Below are positions 50,801-62,249 of a stretch of 64,000 nt of DNA, piece by piece (position 1 is the stretch's first letter; each line of letters begins with the position of its first letter). The stretch spans positions 29,147,758 through 29,211,757 of the forward strand of contig JBBMNZ010000001.1 of assembly GCA_037954325.1 (NCBI GenBank), in the 5' to 3' direction. The translations under genes were made by a program, and so were the position numbers. This DNA comes from Fistularia commersonii (taxonomy: Eukaryota > Chordata > Actinopteri > Syngnathiformes > Fistulariidae). Under the pieces are notes generated by a model. The model worked only from the letters and a program-made list of their open reading frames with translations. It ran no database searches and was not told the origin of the DNA.

Positions 50801-50947
50801 AGTGATACATGCGGCACCTCAAAGAATTCATCAAGGGAAATGGCAGTTTATTCACAAAATTCCACAGTAAATTCCGATTTGTTCCAGAAATACCTGCTTG
50901 GAGGCGTGAACCGTCTCGCAGAGGATGCACTTCCTGTCTCTCGACAT
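36355..50947 (-). CDS. znf106: Zinc finger protein 106 (zinc fingers plus WD40 propeller), 21 coding exons, 1664 aa
   Basis: Coding exons on minus: 50947-50894, 50654-50593, 48486-48301, 46520-44730, 44614-44152, 44058-43989, 43879-43725, 43548-43488, 43357-43079, 42482-41783, 41301-41264, 40604-40459, 40357-40223, 40093-39977, 39658-39479, 38222-38160, 38074-37955, 37443-37372, 37161-37090, 37046-36873, 36411-36355. All phases agree; 4995 nt (human protein about 1883 aa). ZNF106 is a nuclear RNA-binding protein tied to splicing and motor-neuron/muscle maintenance. Seen: two N-terminal fingers (RKCILC..., HECRVC...), then DYFNPALVDLVEKRKEQSR; a long disordered, Lys/Ser-rich exon 4 ending KGLPR; GFQWESLMDSSSP and RKRSLSESS; a helical segment around exons 7-8; WD40 blades from exon 12 (GHQEAVNAMQIHNG, SGDRTVKAFDL) to exon 19; and two C-terminal fingers. 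The first noncoding exon is not located; an acceptor-like site lies at 50974. Confidence 0.94.
37167..37200. repeat. (CA)n microsatellite at the znf106 exon 19 acceptor
   Basis: In the gene's sense the intron ends (GT)n-TTCCAG, with only a few bases between the repeat and exon 37161-37090. Confidence 0.9.
37576..37858. mobile_element. MITE-like element with imperfect inverted ends
   Basis: The left end TACACGACTGACGCAGAAAA is an imperfect inverted copy of the right end (...TTTTCTGAGACAGTCCTGTA), and both continue into a GTGAT(T/G)AAGTTCTTTAT match. Internal AT-rich text (TCATACATTCTGGATTCATT) is a repeat I recognise from many fish and frog genomes. Superfamily not assigned. In znf106 intron 17. 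Confidence 0.65.
38369..38402. repeat. (GT)n microsatellite
   Basis: Seventeen GT units in znf106 intron 15. Confidence 0.95.
38940..39450 (-). mobile_element. Adjacent hAT-type transposon remnants
   Basis: The end ...GGTTGCCGACCCCTG at about 39040 is a typical hAT terminus (CAGGGGTCGGCAACC on minus). From about 39060 a second element follows. Its minus-strand frame contains ELNDTDWLCDLALNVDKL and GKKRFVHEMQANV, close to GTF2IRD2/ZBED-like hAT transposases, and it ends with the GGGCCGGATGTGGCCCG signature. Decayed, in znf106 intron 15. Confidence 0.6.
42800..43076 (+). mobile_element. LINE 3' fragment abutting a znf106 splice donor
   Basis: Plus-strand text GAGGTCTTTCCTACCTGAGG, with SFLP.AIRLFNSS in translation, is a LINE C-terminus. 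It is followed by a 3' UTR and the TTCGGGATAAATAAAGTTGT tail ending in (TCTCA)n at 43067-43076. The exon at 43357-43079 ends two bases further on. The element is antisense to znf106. Confidence 0.72.
46770..46797. repeat. (TGTC)n microsatellite
   Basis: Six tetranucleotide units in znf106 intron 3. Confidence 0.85.
47777..47817. repeat. (AT)n microsatellite
   Basis: About 20 AT units in znf106 intron 3. Confidence 0.95.
48745..48905. other. GC-rich patch in znf106 intron 2
   Basis: A 160-bp CpG-rich island-like patch stands out against AT-rich surroundings. It starts after CTTTCTCCAG on plus. No family recognised and no clear splice donor on minus. Possible internal promoter or unrecognised exon; evidence is composition only. 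Confidence 0.3.
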
Positions 50948-53900
50948 TTTGACTCGTGGAAATTCGCCCATAACTGTCCAAGGAGAAGAAATTACAGAGC
51001 TTTTTTAATACCGTCATGATTTATATATATATATATATAGATTATTTTAAAAGTGCGTGAACTACTGTAGGCAATATTCACAATTCTGAGAATGTTTTGT
51101 CCAATGTCATTTATTTTGATTATTTCAGAAGTTGGAAATAATTGCAAAAAGGTTTTTCCCTGAATGATCAGAAACTTTCCCACTTAATTCCTCAGTTTTC
51201 TCAGACTGCTTGCGAATTTCACCATAACTTTAGATCAACTATCTGTCTGTTTTGTTTTTTTCTGTGTTAAACTTAACATTTTCTGCAGGGTAAATTCCTC
51301 TTAGTTTTAGAAAGCAGTATTAAGGGTATTTTTTATGCAATCACTCAGTTGAAATTGCAAGGAAAACAGTGAACGGTGAAATTTGCAAAAGGAAAAAAAA
51401 GAAACACTTTAAACATTGACATGGATGATTCTCAGTATATCCACACAGTGAACCTGCCCTACATGCAACATTGATTTGATTTCAGATTTTGTTTTTTTTA
51501 ACAATGCAAGAGGAGGCTGGGTCATTTGACAACCCCACCTAGCGCTTCAACAACATGCCTGGATGTTACAGCCAAATGCCAGCGCAGGGTTCAAGCTGGG
51601 CTCTGGTCTAATTCCAGCTTGCTGATGGAGCGACCCGGTCCCATAGAGCCGCAACACCACTATGTCTGTACTTGTTGAACGCTCACAAACAGGGGTGGAG
51701 TTCAGCATTTGAGTTGACCCACTGGTGACGCTCTATCCCTCTGCAGCTGACGAGAAGCTTTGGGCAATAAACCAATAGGCACTACAAATAGACTGGAAGT
51801 GGGTTTCGATACAGACACCTGTGATATACAGTGTTCTCTTAAAGTTTTTTTCTTTTTTCTTTCATAAATTGACTTCACTCTTTTCAGTATCTCACAAAAA
51901 CTCCAAGAGTAAATAGCCTTTCTACATGCCTTTGAGAGACCCTGTTCTCAATAATCTAAAGAAAATAAAAAACTTTCGTATTTTCAAAAAGGATTTCAAT
52001 GAAAATACATGGAGAGTCCAGCAAACACGCCATAGTTGTGAAAAACAGACGATATAATGACCAAAGATATGTAAAAAACATTAACCATAATGATTCAGCA
52101 GCGGTCTAAAAATATTGGTACAAACCAATTCTAGACAGTGTTCATATTATATATTATTGTTTCATTTTCGCCTTTATTCAAACTTTGAGTGACATATTTC
52201 ATTCGCAAGTCATAGCGATAAAAACTTGGACAAGTGTAATTCTAAAGTAGAGCAAACTAAATTTCGTGTAGAATTAGAAACAACATTTGCTGAAAAGGGA
52301 AATCCCTCTGGTGTTTGTTAATCTAAAGAGTGGGATGACAGGAAGAAAAAGATCACATTTTCACAACTGTTTAAAGATCAATATTTGGATCAAATATCTG
52401 ATTTAAATGGTCTTGATAGGGATGTGATTGGACTATTATGGCAGTGCAATAAATTACTGTTTCACTGAACTGACAATCCAGCCTGGAAATGTTTTTAGAA
52501 CACAGAAAGGCTTATTTTCTCATTAAATCTGCATGAAAGTATAATTTTTAATGAAATATGATCGTGCTGCAGAGCTTCCCTGATCACACATGTTACCCGA
52601 CCAAATCAAGAATATGTTGTTTTTGTCTTTACTGCTGGTCAGATCCTTTTTTCCCCCAAAGACCGTGCAGATCGAGTGACCGACGAAGGGGGAACATGAT
52701 TTCCGGTGCAGAGTTTATAATTCCATAAATTAACTAATAGACAAGAGATTATTGGGAACAAAAAGGAAAAAAATATTTGGATTTTTTGCAATCAAATATC
52801 CACGTGTCTTATCTTCTGGTATATGAAAAACCTCCCACCCAGTGAACAGCAAACTTTTAAGAGAATATTTTGAATATGACTATGAATCCATAGCAGTTTA
52901 TCGTTCCACTCTGTCCGCCCAGAGGGAGGCTAATATTATTAAGCGATGATCCATCAGGTCTTATTCCTTCTCCTGCATCTCCAGGGGCGAAGAGGCAGGA
53001 GCGCTGTTTACCTCAATAACTTCTGTCTATGTTCAGTTTTTAAGGCTGTAGATGCCCTTGGTACAATCACTTGTTTGACACGGAAAATGGGTTCAGAGGC
53101 CGGAAGATACTACAAACCGGCTTCGAAAAGCAAAGACTTGAAGGTGTGCAGGGAAGAGGGAAAGACCTCGACACAACACAACACAACACAACACAACACA
53201 AGACAACACGAAAGCTTGTTTTTCAATTCGCAGCGGAAAAAAGGCGCCTCCGTCCACGCCGGTGACGTCTTTGCAGAAAGATAGCGTGATGTGGGAGGCG
53301 TGTGCGGTGAAGGAAGTCACGTTAAAAATATAACTAACGCCGACCAATATCGAACACAGCCTGCAAAATGAGCCAAGTTTATCCAAACCACTTGTCGAGC
53401 TGCTTTTAAATTCTTGTTGCTCGTTTTATCGATTACCCTGAGGTGGTCCGTTTGTTGTTAGCTTAGCTGCAGCGAGCTGTTTCATTAGCCGCTGAGCTCA
53501 AGGCGCCCTTGGTCACTTCATTTTGCCACAAAAAGCAGACGAGGTGTACAACTTCTTGGCAATAACCAATAGCTGGCCAAAAGAAAATTCAAAGACATCG
53601 TAGTAAATGTTAACTCCCAGCACAGGCTGATCGATAGAACCAGCAGGTTAGCAAGGACAGCAGCAGCAGCATGCTAGGAAGACGCCAACGTGCCGCCGGT
53701 CTAATAAAGCCGTGAAATAACAACGAAACGATTCACACTGAAAGACAACGCTTGTAGACACCGTGAACTGAAACACGACTGCGTGCTACCTTTGTTTCAT
53801 CCGTGTTTGTGAGAAATACTAGGGCATTTTCTCCTCCGCCGCCGCAGCTAACAGGTAGCCGTCGCTTTTCCGCCTCGCCCACAAACACAACAACGAGGGC

Positions 53901-55729
53901 GGAAGCTGCGTTCACGGGCCTCGGCCGCGGTGGGAAAACACACAACTCACACAACTCCACCTCTCCGGCGGTGGTTCACTTTGCATTACAATTACAATGA
54001 CAATGACTGTGACAATCCAGTGTCTCGGTCATGTCTGTCTACAGAACAAACAACTTCACCTTAAAAGTTGATTTGAACACATCGCCTTGTCTCTCGGGCT
54101 GCTGGCAAAGGTTTCTACCTTCAAAACAAAGGCCTCCTCCTTTTGGGGGGAAACACCATCAGACTGGGAATTTAATCTGCAAGTGAGTTACACTTTTAAA
54201 AGTCACGGGCATGAAGGATTGAAACACTGGGTAAAGGGTCACTCCTGCAGATACGTTTTGTTATCAAATATCAACGCATTCTGACAAACACCTTTGGAAA
54301 GAAGAGTAACTTTCTTGTTCTGATGTCTCCTTCCAGTATAACATAAATTTACCGTCAAAGAATAGAGGTCTTTGAACAATGAGGATTCCAGGATTCGGTT
54401 TTCATGTTACGTTTCACGTTGGTTTACTGGTCCATCCGCCTTCCACGCTGTTTGGATGACTGACGATTTCGATAATCGTGCCTGGATTATCAGAAAACAG
54501 CTGAGGATCTATTTTTCTTTCCCCATCGGAGGAATATTCCATTCTTTTAAAAGATGCCACGTACAGCGCTGAGCATTGTGCCAGTCCCATATTTGACCAA
54601 ACTTTGTTTCCAATAACAGACAGAACAGGCAATAACACAATACCCTCACAGTCAACAGGACACAAGATGTTTATGATTCAAATGTTTCAATCGGAAAAAA
54701 AAGCCATCAAATTTCACTTCGACGAGGCTCCGTTCGTCAATCGGTCCACAAATTCAAGTCATTTCTACAGCAGACAGCCCGTATACCTGAGAAATAAGAA
54801 ACCCAGTCCAGTGTCGCTTTCCCCACGACCACAACGTCTTTGGGATTCTGGAAAGAACCTGAGACGTGGACTCAGATCCCGTCCAGGTGGGAGGACTTGT
54901 TTGGTTGCAGCGTGGAGGAAGTATTGAGAGAAAACAGGACCGATCCTGCCTGAGCCTGGAGCTGCACAGAGTCAGCTGATCCACAGGAGTCCAGGAAGGA
55001 CGCACAGGGAATTTCACAGAGTAAGAAGCAGCTTTGTAACGGAGGACGACGTGGCGAGATTCAGATTCAATTTCTATTGCACTTCCAAGACTAAATAAGG
55101 AAGTGACAGTGTTCTCTTGTCATCGTGGCTCATCTGTCCAGAGAAATGAGGGGGGAACCTTCCAGGCACTATTTGCTGACATCACATATCAGAATGCTGC
55201 CTCGGCTTCTCGGGGATTCTTCTCTCCGCCGGGATCGAACAGACTGACCACACCTTTTGAAATCATGTGATATTGCTCATGCAAATAACAGGACTCTCTT
55301 CAAACACTGCAAGGTTCCCTTCCTTCGGGAGAAGCGGCCCTGAAATGCAGCGGCACAGTTGTTTTCCTCCAGCATGAGAAGAGAAACGCGTGCTGGCGCA
55401 GGAGAAATCACATGTAACACTGTCCTACGCAGAAAATGGCATCCGTTGAACTAAAGTGAATGGAAATTTAAAAAAAGATGGACATGAATGTGATTAAAAA
55501 AGAGGGATGCATAGTATACAATTATTAAAATTTGTAAAAAAAAAAAAAATAGTTATTTGACTTTCTTTGACATTCAGGAACTGCAAATTAAAACAGGATT
55601 TTTTTTTCTTCTTTTTAAACCAAACATTCTCTGCTGTCAGATCTTCTCGGTGATTGCACGCGGAGAAGAGAGTAGCTTGAACGGCGCTTCTCAAACTTAA
55701 AATGACCAACTTTTTTTTTTTTTTTGCCT
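50948..55729. other. znf106 5' region and interval to pacc1
   Basis: The 5' UTR probably continues from 50973 through an intron to a first exon not pinned down; the moderately CpG-rich stretch at 53690-53960 is the best promoter candidate. 51000-53000 is AT-rich with nothing recognised. An (ACAAC)n run lies at 53171-53200. 54000-55729 is unique sequence without a supported exon and probably includes the pacc1 3' UTR. No snap23 exon (the next gene in human) was seen. Confidence 0.5.
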
Positions 55730-58700
55730 TCAGTTTATCTGGTTCAGCTCTCTGGCCTTATTCCTCAGATGCCTCTTTCTCATCCTGATGCTCCACTGGA
55801 TGGTCAGCTTGGCAAAATGAGCCGCCTTGAAAAGAGCCATGAAGACGCCGCAGAGGATGGCCGCCGAACTCCAGGCGTTGGCCGTCACGATCTGTTTGGG
55901 AAGGAGGACGAGGACGGACGGTGAGCCAAACCGCGGCGCCGCCCTGCGCTACCGTACCTCATCTCTCGACATTACAACAGAGAGAATCGGAAACACGTGC
56001 AGAAGATTTAACAATAAATGACTCCAAATCAGAGAGAAGTTGCATTAAATGTTCTCCTTACAGGTTGACTCTGCAGTTACTCTCCTGCCGATGGAGGGTT
56101 CAAAAATTTAAAATGAGGTGAAACCTACCAGCCGTATTTCTTGCACAAAAGGATCCCGCCACTCGAAGACCACAAAGAAGAGCTGATTGCTTTTCTCCTC
56201 CTGGGACCTTTTGTCGTTGAACTTCACCACAGCAGACTGCGGAGGAGCAAGCAACCCTCAGAAGGTTCTGCGCAGGTGACGAGAAGCGCGAACCCCGCGG
56301 CCGGTCACTCGTACCTCTTGCCGAAACTCAACGGACTCGCTGCTCCTCCCCGCCGTCTTGACCAGAGACATCTTGACCCAGGTCCTGAATCCTCCGGAGA
56401 AGGTCCAGGTGGAGTAGTTCCTCTCGCAGTCCCTCATGAACTCGGAAGTATTTGCGCCGCTGGGGCCAGAAAACCACCCGAGCGCTCGGGGTAAGCGAAC
56501 GCGCACGTGGACGTGATGTGCTTCTTTTGTCAATGGACTAGAAGGCGGCACGGCGTCCTGCTCACTTCAGGGCTCGATTGAAAAGAACTGGTTTTAAAGG
56601 AGTCGCTGCAACAAGACAACGGTGGAAGGAGACCTTACCTGTCGATCAAGTCACTAAAATTGGCGAAGAGCATGTAGGTGATGGCGCTGAAGTCTTCCTC
56701 GGTTTTGTTTTGGCTGAACTGCATGAAGATCAGCTCCTTGTTCCGCACGTCGGACGGGCCGCGGACCACAAGAGCTTTTCTCTGTGAGGATGAAGTTTGA
56801 CGGTGCGGTTCAGAGATGCGTCGCCTTGGAAGCTCGCGACGCCCGCGGGCGTCCGAAGCAGACGGAGAATCGCACCACGTCTGGGTATCTAACCGTCATC
56901 GACCCAGTTCCCATTTCAGTTTCCGGTGACATAAAGCGATGACACCAAGTCGCACGGCCCGCCGACACACTCGCGCTCTGAATCAACTCCCGTGGATTAA
57001 GTAAGAAATGTAGGTCCTGTGTGAAGGTGCAGCGTCGCTGACATCTACTGGGGGCTTCTTCACATCACAACCTCCTCTCGGAATCCCACTCCCGGATGCT
57101 TCGTTGATCCCCGAGGGGGAAAAGACCCCCCGTTTGTCGTTCAGCTCGCGGACGCGCGAATATTCGCTTCGTCAAAGATAAATCGGAATCGATCGATTGA
57201 AAAATTCTGGAGGCGTCGCCCGACGATCTCGTCGCGTCCCGACTGACCTGCGTTTGATTGTCGAAGGGCCCGACGTAGGTCACGTCCCTGAAGATGCAGT
57301 CCAGCTCCTGGGGCGTGCCGGGGTCCACCAATGGCGGGATGTCGTCATGGTAATGATGGCGACAGCTCAACAGCTCCGCCTTGCCAAGATACAGAGCGAT
57401 TCCTGTTCACCGTAATCACAGACACAATGGCAGGTCAATAAAGGAGATCGACGTTCTCAGCGGGTCTTTCCAGGTCGAACAAAGACGTGCGTTTACATGG
57501 CGGGCCGCCGGCCGCCGCCGCGCCGCCTCCAGCAGGTGGCGCCGGCCCGCGCTCGCTATGATGGCTGCACTAAAACCAATCAAATTGAAAATGAAACGGC
57601 ACCTGAATCAAGCAAGAACTTGTTCATCTTCAGTTTGTCAGAATGCTCCTTTTCAAGGATAACTGATTTCTTTTGTTTCAAAGAAAAAACAACATTTTAG
57701 ATCCATTCTGCTGCTCCCGATCTCACATTAATGCAGTTTACTTACTTCATTTGAGCCTATTCTCAAATTTCAATATCTCAATGTCATTTTAAGATAACAA
57801 AATATGTCTTGTTTTTATCACATAATTTTAACCTTTCCAGTAATCTAAGTCTTGTGTGTGTGTGTGTGTGTGTGTATATATTTACTGATTAACACATTTT
57901 CAGGTGATTTCCCGTTGACAACAAATACAATACAAGACTTTCCGAGACCTTTCGCCTCTTCTCTCATCTACGTCCTCACGTGTCGCCGGCTGTTTGCAGG
58001 GTTTGCTGTGTTTTCTGGTCTCAAGAGAAATTTTCTGAATATTTACTCATTTCTTGCAAAGCTTCCAACGTACCCCAATTTAATTTGAAACGTGTATGCC
58101 GACTTCTCGTCACACCGCGGGTAAATTGGTTTGCGCTGGGAAAACGAACCCGTTCCCCGTGTGTTTTTTACCCGCTATCAATCCAAGATATCCAGGACGT
58201 AACCAACTAATGTACATGAACTGTTTTCACAGACCTCCTATTTTCCCTCCTTTTCTATGTGTTGCTTTGCTGGTAAACGTTCCGACCCTCTGGAGGTTCA
58301 CCAAGTCTTCCAGTACGCATGAGAGTTCTGAATTTGTTTTTTTTCACCTTCAACCCCCCGGGGGGGCAAACCCGCTCGCCGCTCAGCCGTCGCCCCGCCG
58401 ATGACTCTTACGCACCGGGCGACGGGAAGGCGTCCACCTCGTTGTAGGTGACGGACATGACGGGGTTGCTGAGTTTCTCCAGGACGTCGGAGATGGTCTG
58501 GTAGGCCAGGAAAGCAGCCACCGCCGTCAGCAGCAGGTAGATGAAGATCAGCACCACCGTGAAGACGTTCTTCAGGCACGTCTTGCTGAACCTCACGGAC
58601 AGGCCGCCTGCGCCCATGTCATCCTCTGCATCGGCCAAACAAACAGGACAATTCGGGGCTCATTTTTGAGTCTAAGCCGCCTCCATTTAATCAGGAACAA

Positions 58701-60469
58701 TATTCTTTCTGGCACGTTTTAAAGGACGTCGGTTGTTTCAAATCGACAAGCAGAAGGTCACGTCCCGCTACGACGTCGGTTCATTTTTTCTGCATTTTCT
58801 GAAAATATCTCAGCCATCTTTTGGAAACCGTTCTTACAAGTAATTTATCGGAAAGCCGATGAGGAGCGGCTTCTTTACAGAGACGCCTTCCGATGCCCAA
58901 CTTCTTTCGCTTCAAGTTGAATTTAAAATAGAATTATTTCTAGGTCTCGATCTACGTCGGGGTTCTTTCATTCTCATCTGTATTTTCATCTGTTTTTTAT
59001 TAAAAATATAATCCATAAGCAGACGTGGAGCGGCGGCGGCGGCGGAGGAGCCTCAGCGTGTCCACCTTGTGAGATGAGTCCGTCGGACGCCTCCCGCTCC
59101 TGCTCTTTGACAGCCTCATCGTAAAAGTCGGGAGACTTTGGGCGCTCGTCTTCGTCGTCGATTAACTGCCGGGGGAAAAGAGACAACAGAGGTTTGATAG
59201 AATATCAGTCGGTCAATTTTGCTCCATAAGACGGCAAAGGTCCGACTACGTGACACAATGTTTAAACACACTTTATCTCAAACGGGAGATTATAGCTTAA
59301 TCCATTTTGCAAATTGCAACAGAATAAGCAGTCGCCACGTGAGGATGGCAATCGGCAGCGTTTCCCCCATTATCGGGAACATCTTGCTATTTTCAGGACT
59401 TTCATGTTCACAATTGGTTTCTGGGCTCCGAACACACGCGGCGGGTCGGAATACGCCGGAAAACTGCCCGGATGTGCCGACGATGGCGTGCGAGGTGGTT
59501 TGTCCACGCGCCGCCCTGCCACGGACGGGCCACGGGTCCAGGGGGGACCCCAGACCCCGGACCCCGGATCCCGGACCCCGGCTGGGAGAGGCGGCGGCAT
59601 CCCTGGTGCCCCGGCTGCGGGATAAGCGATAGCTAATGGATGGATGGATGTTTGGTCATCTCATTTTGAGTCATTTGTAACCTTTTGTCCTGATTCTAGT
59701 AAAATAATCAGGGGTATCTGCCCACAAATAGAAATAAATCAACCTTTCCGGAGTCAGGACATAGAACGGACCCGGGCCTTTTACGTCCGGCCCGGTTTGC
59801 TTTTTTATCCGGCCGCCAAAACATTTTCTTTGGATATTTTAAGGAGAATTTTCAATCAATATTAAACTCCTTCTTTATTCCTTTTGTTTGATTTTGTGCG
59901 AATGATCGTATTCACAATAAGGTCAGTGCATTTATATTATCATTCATGATTTTAAAGTTGAAATAAAACGCCCAAAAATCCAGATATTTAAAGTGCAATT
60001 TTCAACTTGCTCAACGCACATGATGACGGGTTTGCCGCGCATAAAAATGAACGCGAGGTGACCGTGTGCACGGCGTGCACGGCCGGTCATTTCCTCAGAA
60101 ACATGATGTCAGCCAGACAGAGGCGACCTTCTCATCTTCCGGATGAGATCCTGGGTGAGAAGAACTGAAGTCCAACCTCTGGAAGAAACGCGTAAAAGTT
60201 GAATCGCGACCCCGAATGGACGCCGACTTGGTGACACAACAAACACTTGGTGACACAAAGAATAAAATATTTAGTGTCACAAAGAATAACACACTTGGTG
60301 TCACAAAGAATAAACTTGTGAGTGTCACCGAGTGTTTGTTGTGTTTTATTTGCAGAAAAGGGTCGGGAGGAAGCGCGCGGTCACGTGACAGCGCGACTTC
60401 TTCAACCATTTCCAAGGAACCGGAACCGTCCGCTTTTACCTCCCGGTACGCGCCGTCCCGTCCCGGCAT
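55730..60469 (-). CDS. pacc1: Proton-activated chloride channel PACC1 (TMEM206), 8 exons, 350 aa
   Basis: Exons on minus: 60469-60440, 59165-59066, 58625-58416, 57402-57248, 56781-56639, 56459-56315, 56236-56129, 55891-55730. Phases agree and the 350-aa length equals human PACC1. It forms the trimeric acid-activated anion channel (PAC/ASOR) of the plasma membrane and endosomes. Seen: a short acidic cytosolic N-terminus; TM1 about 64-86 (VVLIFIYLLLTAVAAFLAYQ); an extracellular domain with GIALYLGKAELLSC, Cys pairs, the NQT glycosylation sequon and FSGGFRTWVKMSLVKT; TM2 about 304-322 with CGVFMALFKAA, whose Lys319 corresponds to the anion-selectivity lysine; and a basic C-tail. Exon 1 (ten codons, ending AYRE) is the least certain part. 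It is supported by phase, a GTAAAA donor and the family pattern SYQE at this junction. Confidence 0.94.
57853..57875. repeat. (GT)n microsatellite
   Basis: Eleven to twelve GT units in pacc1 intron 3. Confidence 0.92.
59395..59652 (+). repeat. Retroelement tail fragment ending in (GGAT)n
   Basis: The segment with CCCGGACCCCGG repeats ending GCGGGATAAGCGATAGCTAA then (TGGA)n resembles the 3' end of a common fish LINE. In pacc1 intron 1. Confidence 0.55.
60380..60389. promoter_or_regulatory. GTCACGTGAC palindrome (CLEAR/USF-type E-box)
   Basis: A perfect 10-bp palindrome lies 50 bp past the end of pacc1 exon 1, in a CpG-rich region. This is the consensus bound by TFEB/TFE3 and USF factors. 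Function inferred from motif and position. Confidence 0.5.
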
Positions 60470-61168
60470 CCCTCTTCCGTCGCCCGCCGAAGCCCCGGTG
60501 CCTCAACGAGCCGCTCAGGTCTTCATTGAACCGACACGCGTGGCGCGACAAGCGTGGGCCGCCGTCTAGCGGCCGCCGAGGAAGCAGGAAGTGCGACGAG
60601 GAGCCCGACACTTTGCAAACACACGCACGGAAGGACGTCCCTCTGCGGGGAGACGCGGGGCCGCGATCCAAGGCGGGGAAGCCCGGCCTCCTCGCCTCCT
60701 CGCCTCCTCCGCCCTTCCCTCCGCCTCCAGAGGCCGCGGCGGCCGCTCCGCTCCGCTCCCTGGCGTGGAGCGGAGCGGAGTGGAGTGGACGGCGCCGTGA
60801 GAGACAAGCGGGTATTTTCATCATCGCTCTCGAAATATGAACTGAAAGGCGGGAGGTTTTTGTTAAAATAAAGGAAGTACGGAAACACACTCTTTTCGTC
60901 TCTTCAAAAAAATATAGAATATCTTATTTGGCGTGCAAAACGGGTTCGAAATGCAAAACTACTTAGAGGGAACGTTTACTTTGTTGGAACCTTTAACCTT
61001 TACTTTGGGATTAGAAAGCTGTCGTTTTTACTTTCATTAATGTGTGTGTGTGTGTGTTGGGGGGGGGCAGCCTCGTCGTCCCATAACTTCCTCGGACCGT
61101 GAACGCATCACGTCTTCCTCCAGACCCGGGAAGACACGCCAACAAGCGTCCGCGTCCCGAACACCGTC
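60470..61168. promoter_or_regulatory. Bidirectional promoter interval pacc1/nenf
   Basis: The two start codons face away from each other 699 bp apart. 60470-60800 is CpG-dense and includes repeated GGAGCGGAGCGGAG-type pentamers at about 60765-60790. A short GT run sits at 61041-61058 and a G-run at 61060-61067. No TATA box was noted. Confidence 0.6.
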
Positions 61169-61524
61169 ATGGCAACGGCGGCGGCGGCGGCGGCCTGCGT
61201 CCTCCTGGCGCTGCTCGTCCCGGCCGCCGCGCAGGACGCCAAAGTAAAACGGAAAGGCCGGTTCGAACCGGTGCGTCTGTTCACGGAGGAGGAGCTCGGG
61301 AAGTTCGACGGCAGCGAGGTGAGGTCACTGCGTGGGGAGGGAGGAAGGAAGCCCGACGCTTTCCACGCGTGGATACAGAGTCACGTATCAGCGTATAGAA
61401 AAGAGACATTTGTTCCCGCCGTGACCCCCGTGACCCCCGTGACCCCCCTCTCTCTCGTCCTAGGAAGGAGTGCCCATTTACATGGCGGTGAAAGGCGTCG
61501 TGTTTGACGTCACGAAAGGAAAAG
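61169..61524 (+). CDS. nenf: Neudesin (NENF), 5' part, coding exons 1-2
   Basis: Exon 1 is 61169-61318 and exon 2 is 61464-61524, ending in phase 1. The ATG has G at -3 and +4. The product starts with an Ala/Leu-rich signal peptide of about 21 residues (AAAAACVLLALLVPAAAQ), partly encoded by a GGC run. It continues into the cytochrome-b5-like heme/steroid-binding fold with VRLFTEEELGKFDGSE and then IYMAVKGVVFDVTKGK, both diagnostic of neudesin/MAPR proteins. It is a secreted neurotrophic MAPR-family protein. The rest (expected to resume with an FYG-type motif and about 100 residues) is not found up to 64000 and should lie beyond the edge, past retroelement debris in intron 2. In human NENF also neighbours PACC1. 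Confidence 0.9.
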
Positions 61525-61533
61525 GTGATAAAG

Positions 61534-61539
<6 letters not shown>

Positions 61540-61568
<29 letters not shown>
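61540..61568. repeat. (TG)n microsatellite
   Basis: Fourteen TG units starting 16 bp into nenf intron 2. Confidence 0.93.
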
Positions 61569-61589
61569 AAGGTTCTGATTTGCAGAGTG

Positions 61590-62240
61590 GTGGGCACTAT
61601 AGAGTACAGCACTGTATTGCGGTTGATGAGACGATCAGCAAAGTTATGGGAAGCAACTGAAGTGGAGCGAGAGCATCGAGCAGAAGGAGCTCCAGCGTGG
61701 ATGGAGAAGCTCAGACGGAGCTGCTCTCTGGACATCTAGGAAAAATATTTGACGGGATGTCGAGAGAGGAACTACAGCACTGCATGAGGAAGTCTGGAGG
61801 GGCGGAGCGGTATGTCAAAGAGGTGCAGGACATGTATGCTAGCTGTGAGCCTCCATCAGGGATCAGCTCTGACAGGTTGACAGAGGAGGTTAGACAGGGA
61901 CCTCCGTGGACCGCGACGTTCGCAGATGACCTCGTGATCCTTAGCGAGAGCTGGCGGAGGTATGCTCCGGACAGGAGAGGAATGAAGGTTACTTACAGCA
62001 AGGCAGAAGACGTGTATGTGAATGAGAGGAACCTGAGTGGAACGTGGAGGTTACAGGGAGTGGTGATTGAGAAGGTGGAGGATTTTAAGTTCATTATTAG
62101 GACTGGACGGTCCTTGACGGTCTCCTCGTCCAAGCCGAGGCCACAAAGAGCGAGACTCACCACAGGGACTTGTGCTCTACTTGTGCACGGCCATTTCATT
62201 GTGTGTTTCCAGCTTTTACCGGCGTACACCCTCAGTTGAG
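61590..62240 (+). mobile_element. LINE reverse transcriptase fragment
   Basis: A plus-strand frame from 61697 carries SREELQHCMRKSGGAERYVK, then after an internal deletion RLTEEVRQ, the RT catalytic motif FADDLVI (about 61919-61939), RRGMKV.YSKAE and RLQGVV. This is the same LINE family as at 1-1880 and 25705-25985. It lacks endonuclease and C-terminal parts. It lies in nenf intron 2. Confidence 0.82.
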
Positions 62241-62249
62241 GGAGGCCGG

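Noticed and set aside
54000..55729. snap23 or another gene between znf106 and pacc1
   Set aside because: No frame with SNARE-like heptads or exon borders was found.
59219..59632. 137-codon plus-strand frame
   Set aside because: Runs through a GC-rich retroelement tail in pacc1 intron 1; no homology.
60402..60890. Long minus frames upstream of pacc1 exon 1
   Set aside because: CpG-island shadow frames; only the ten-codon exon 60469-60440 with a good donor fits the channel's phase.
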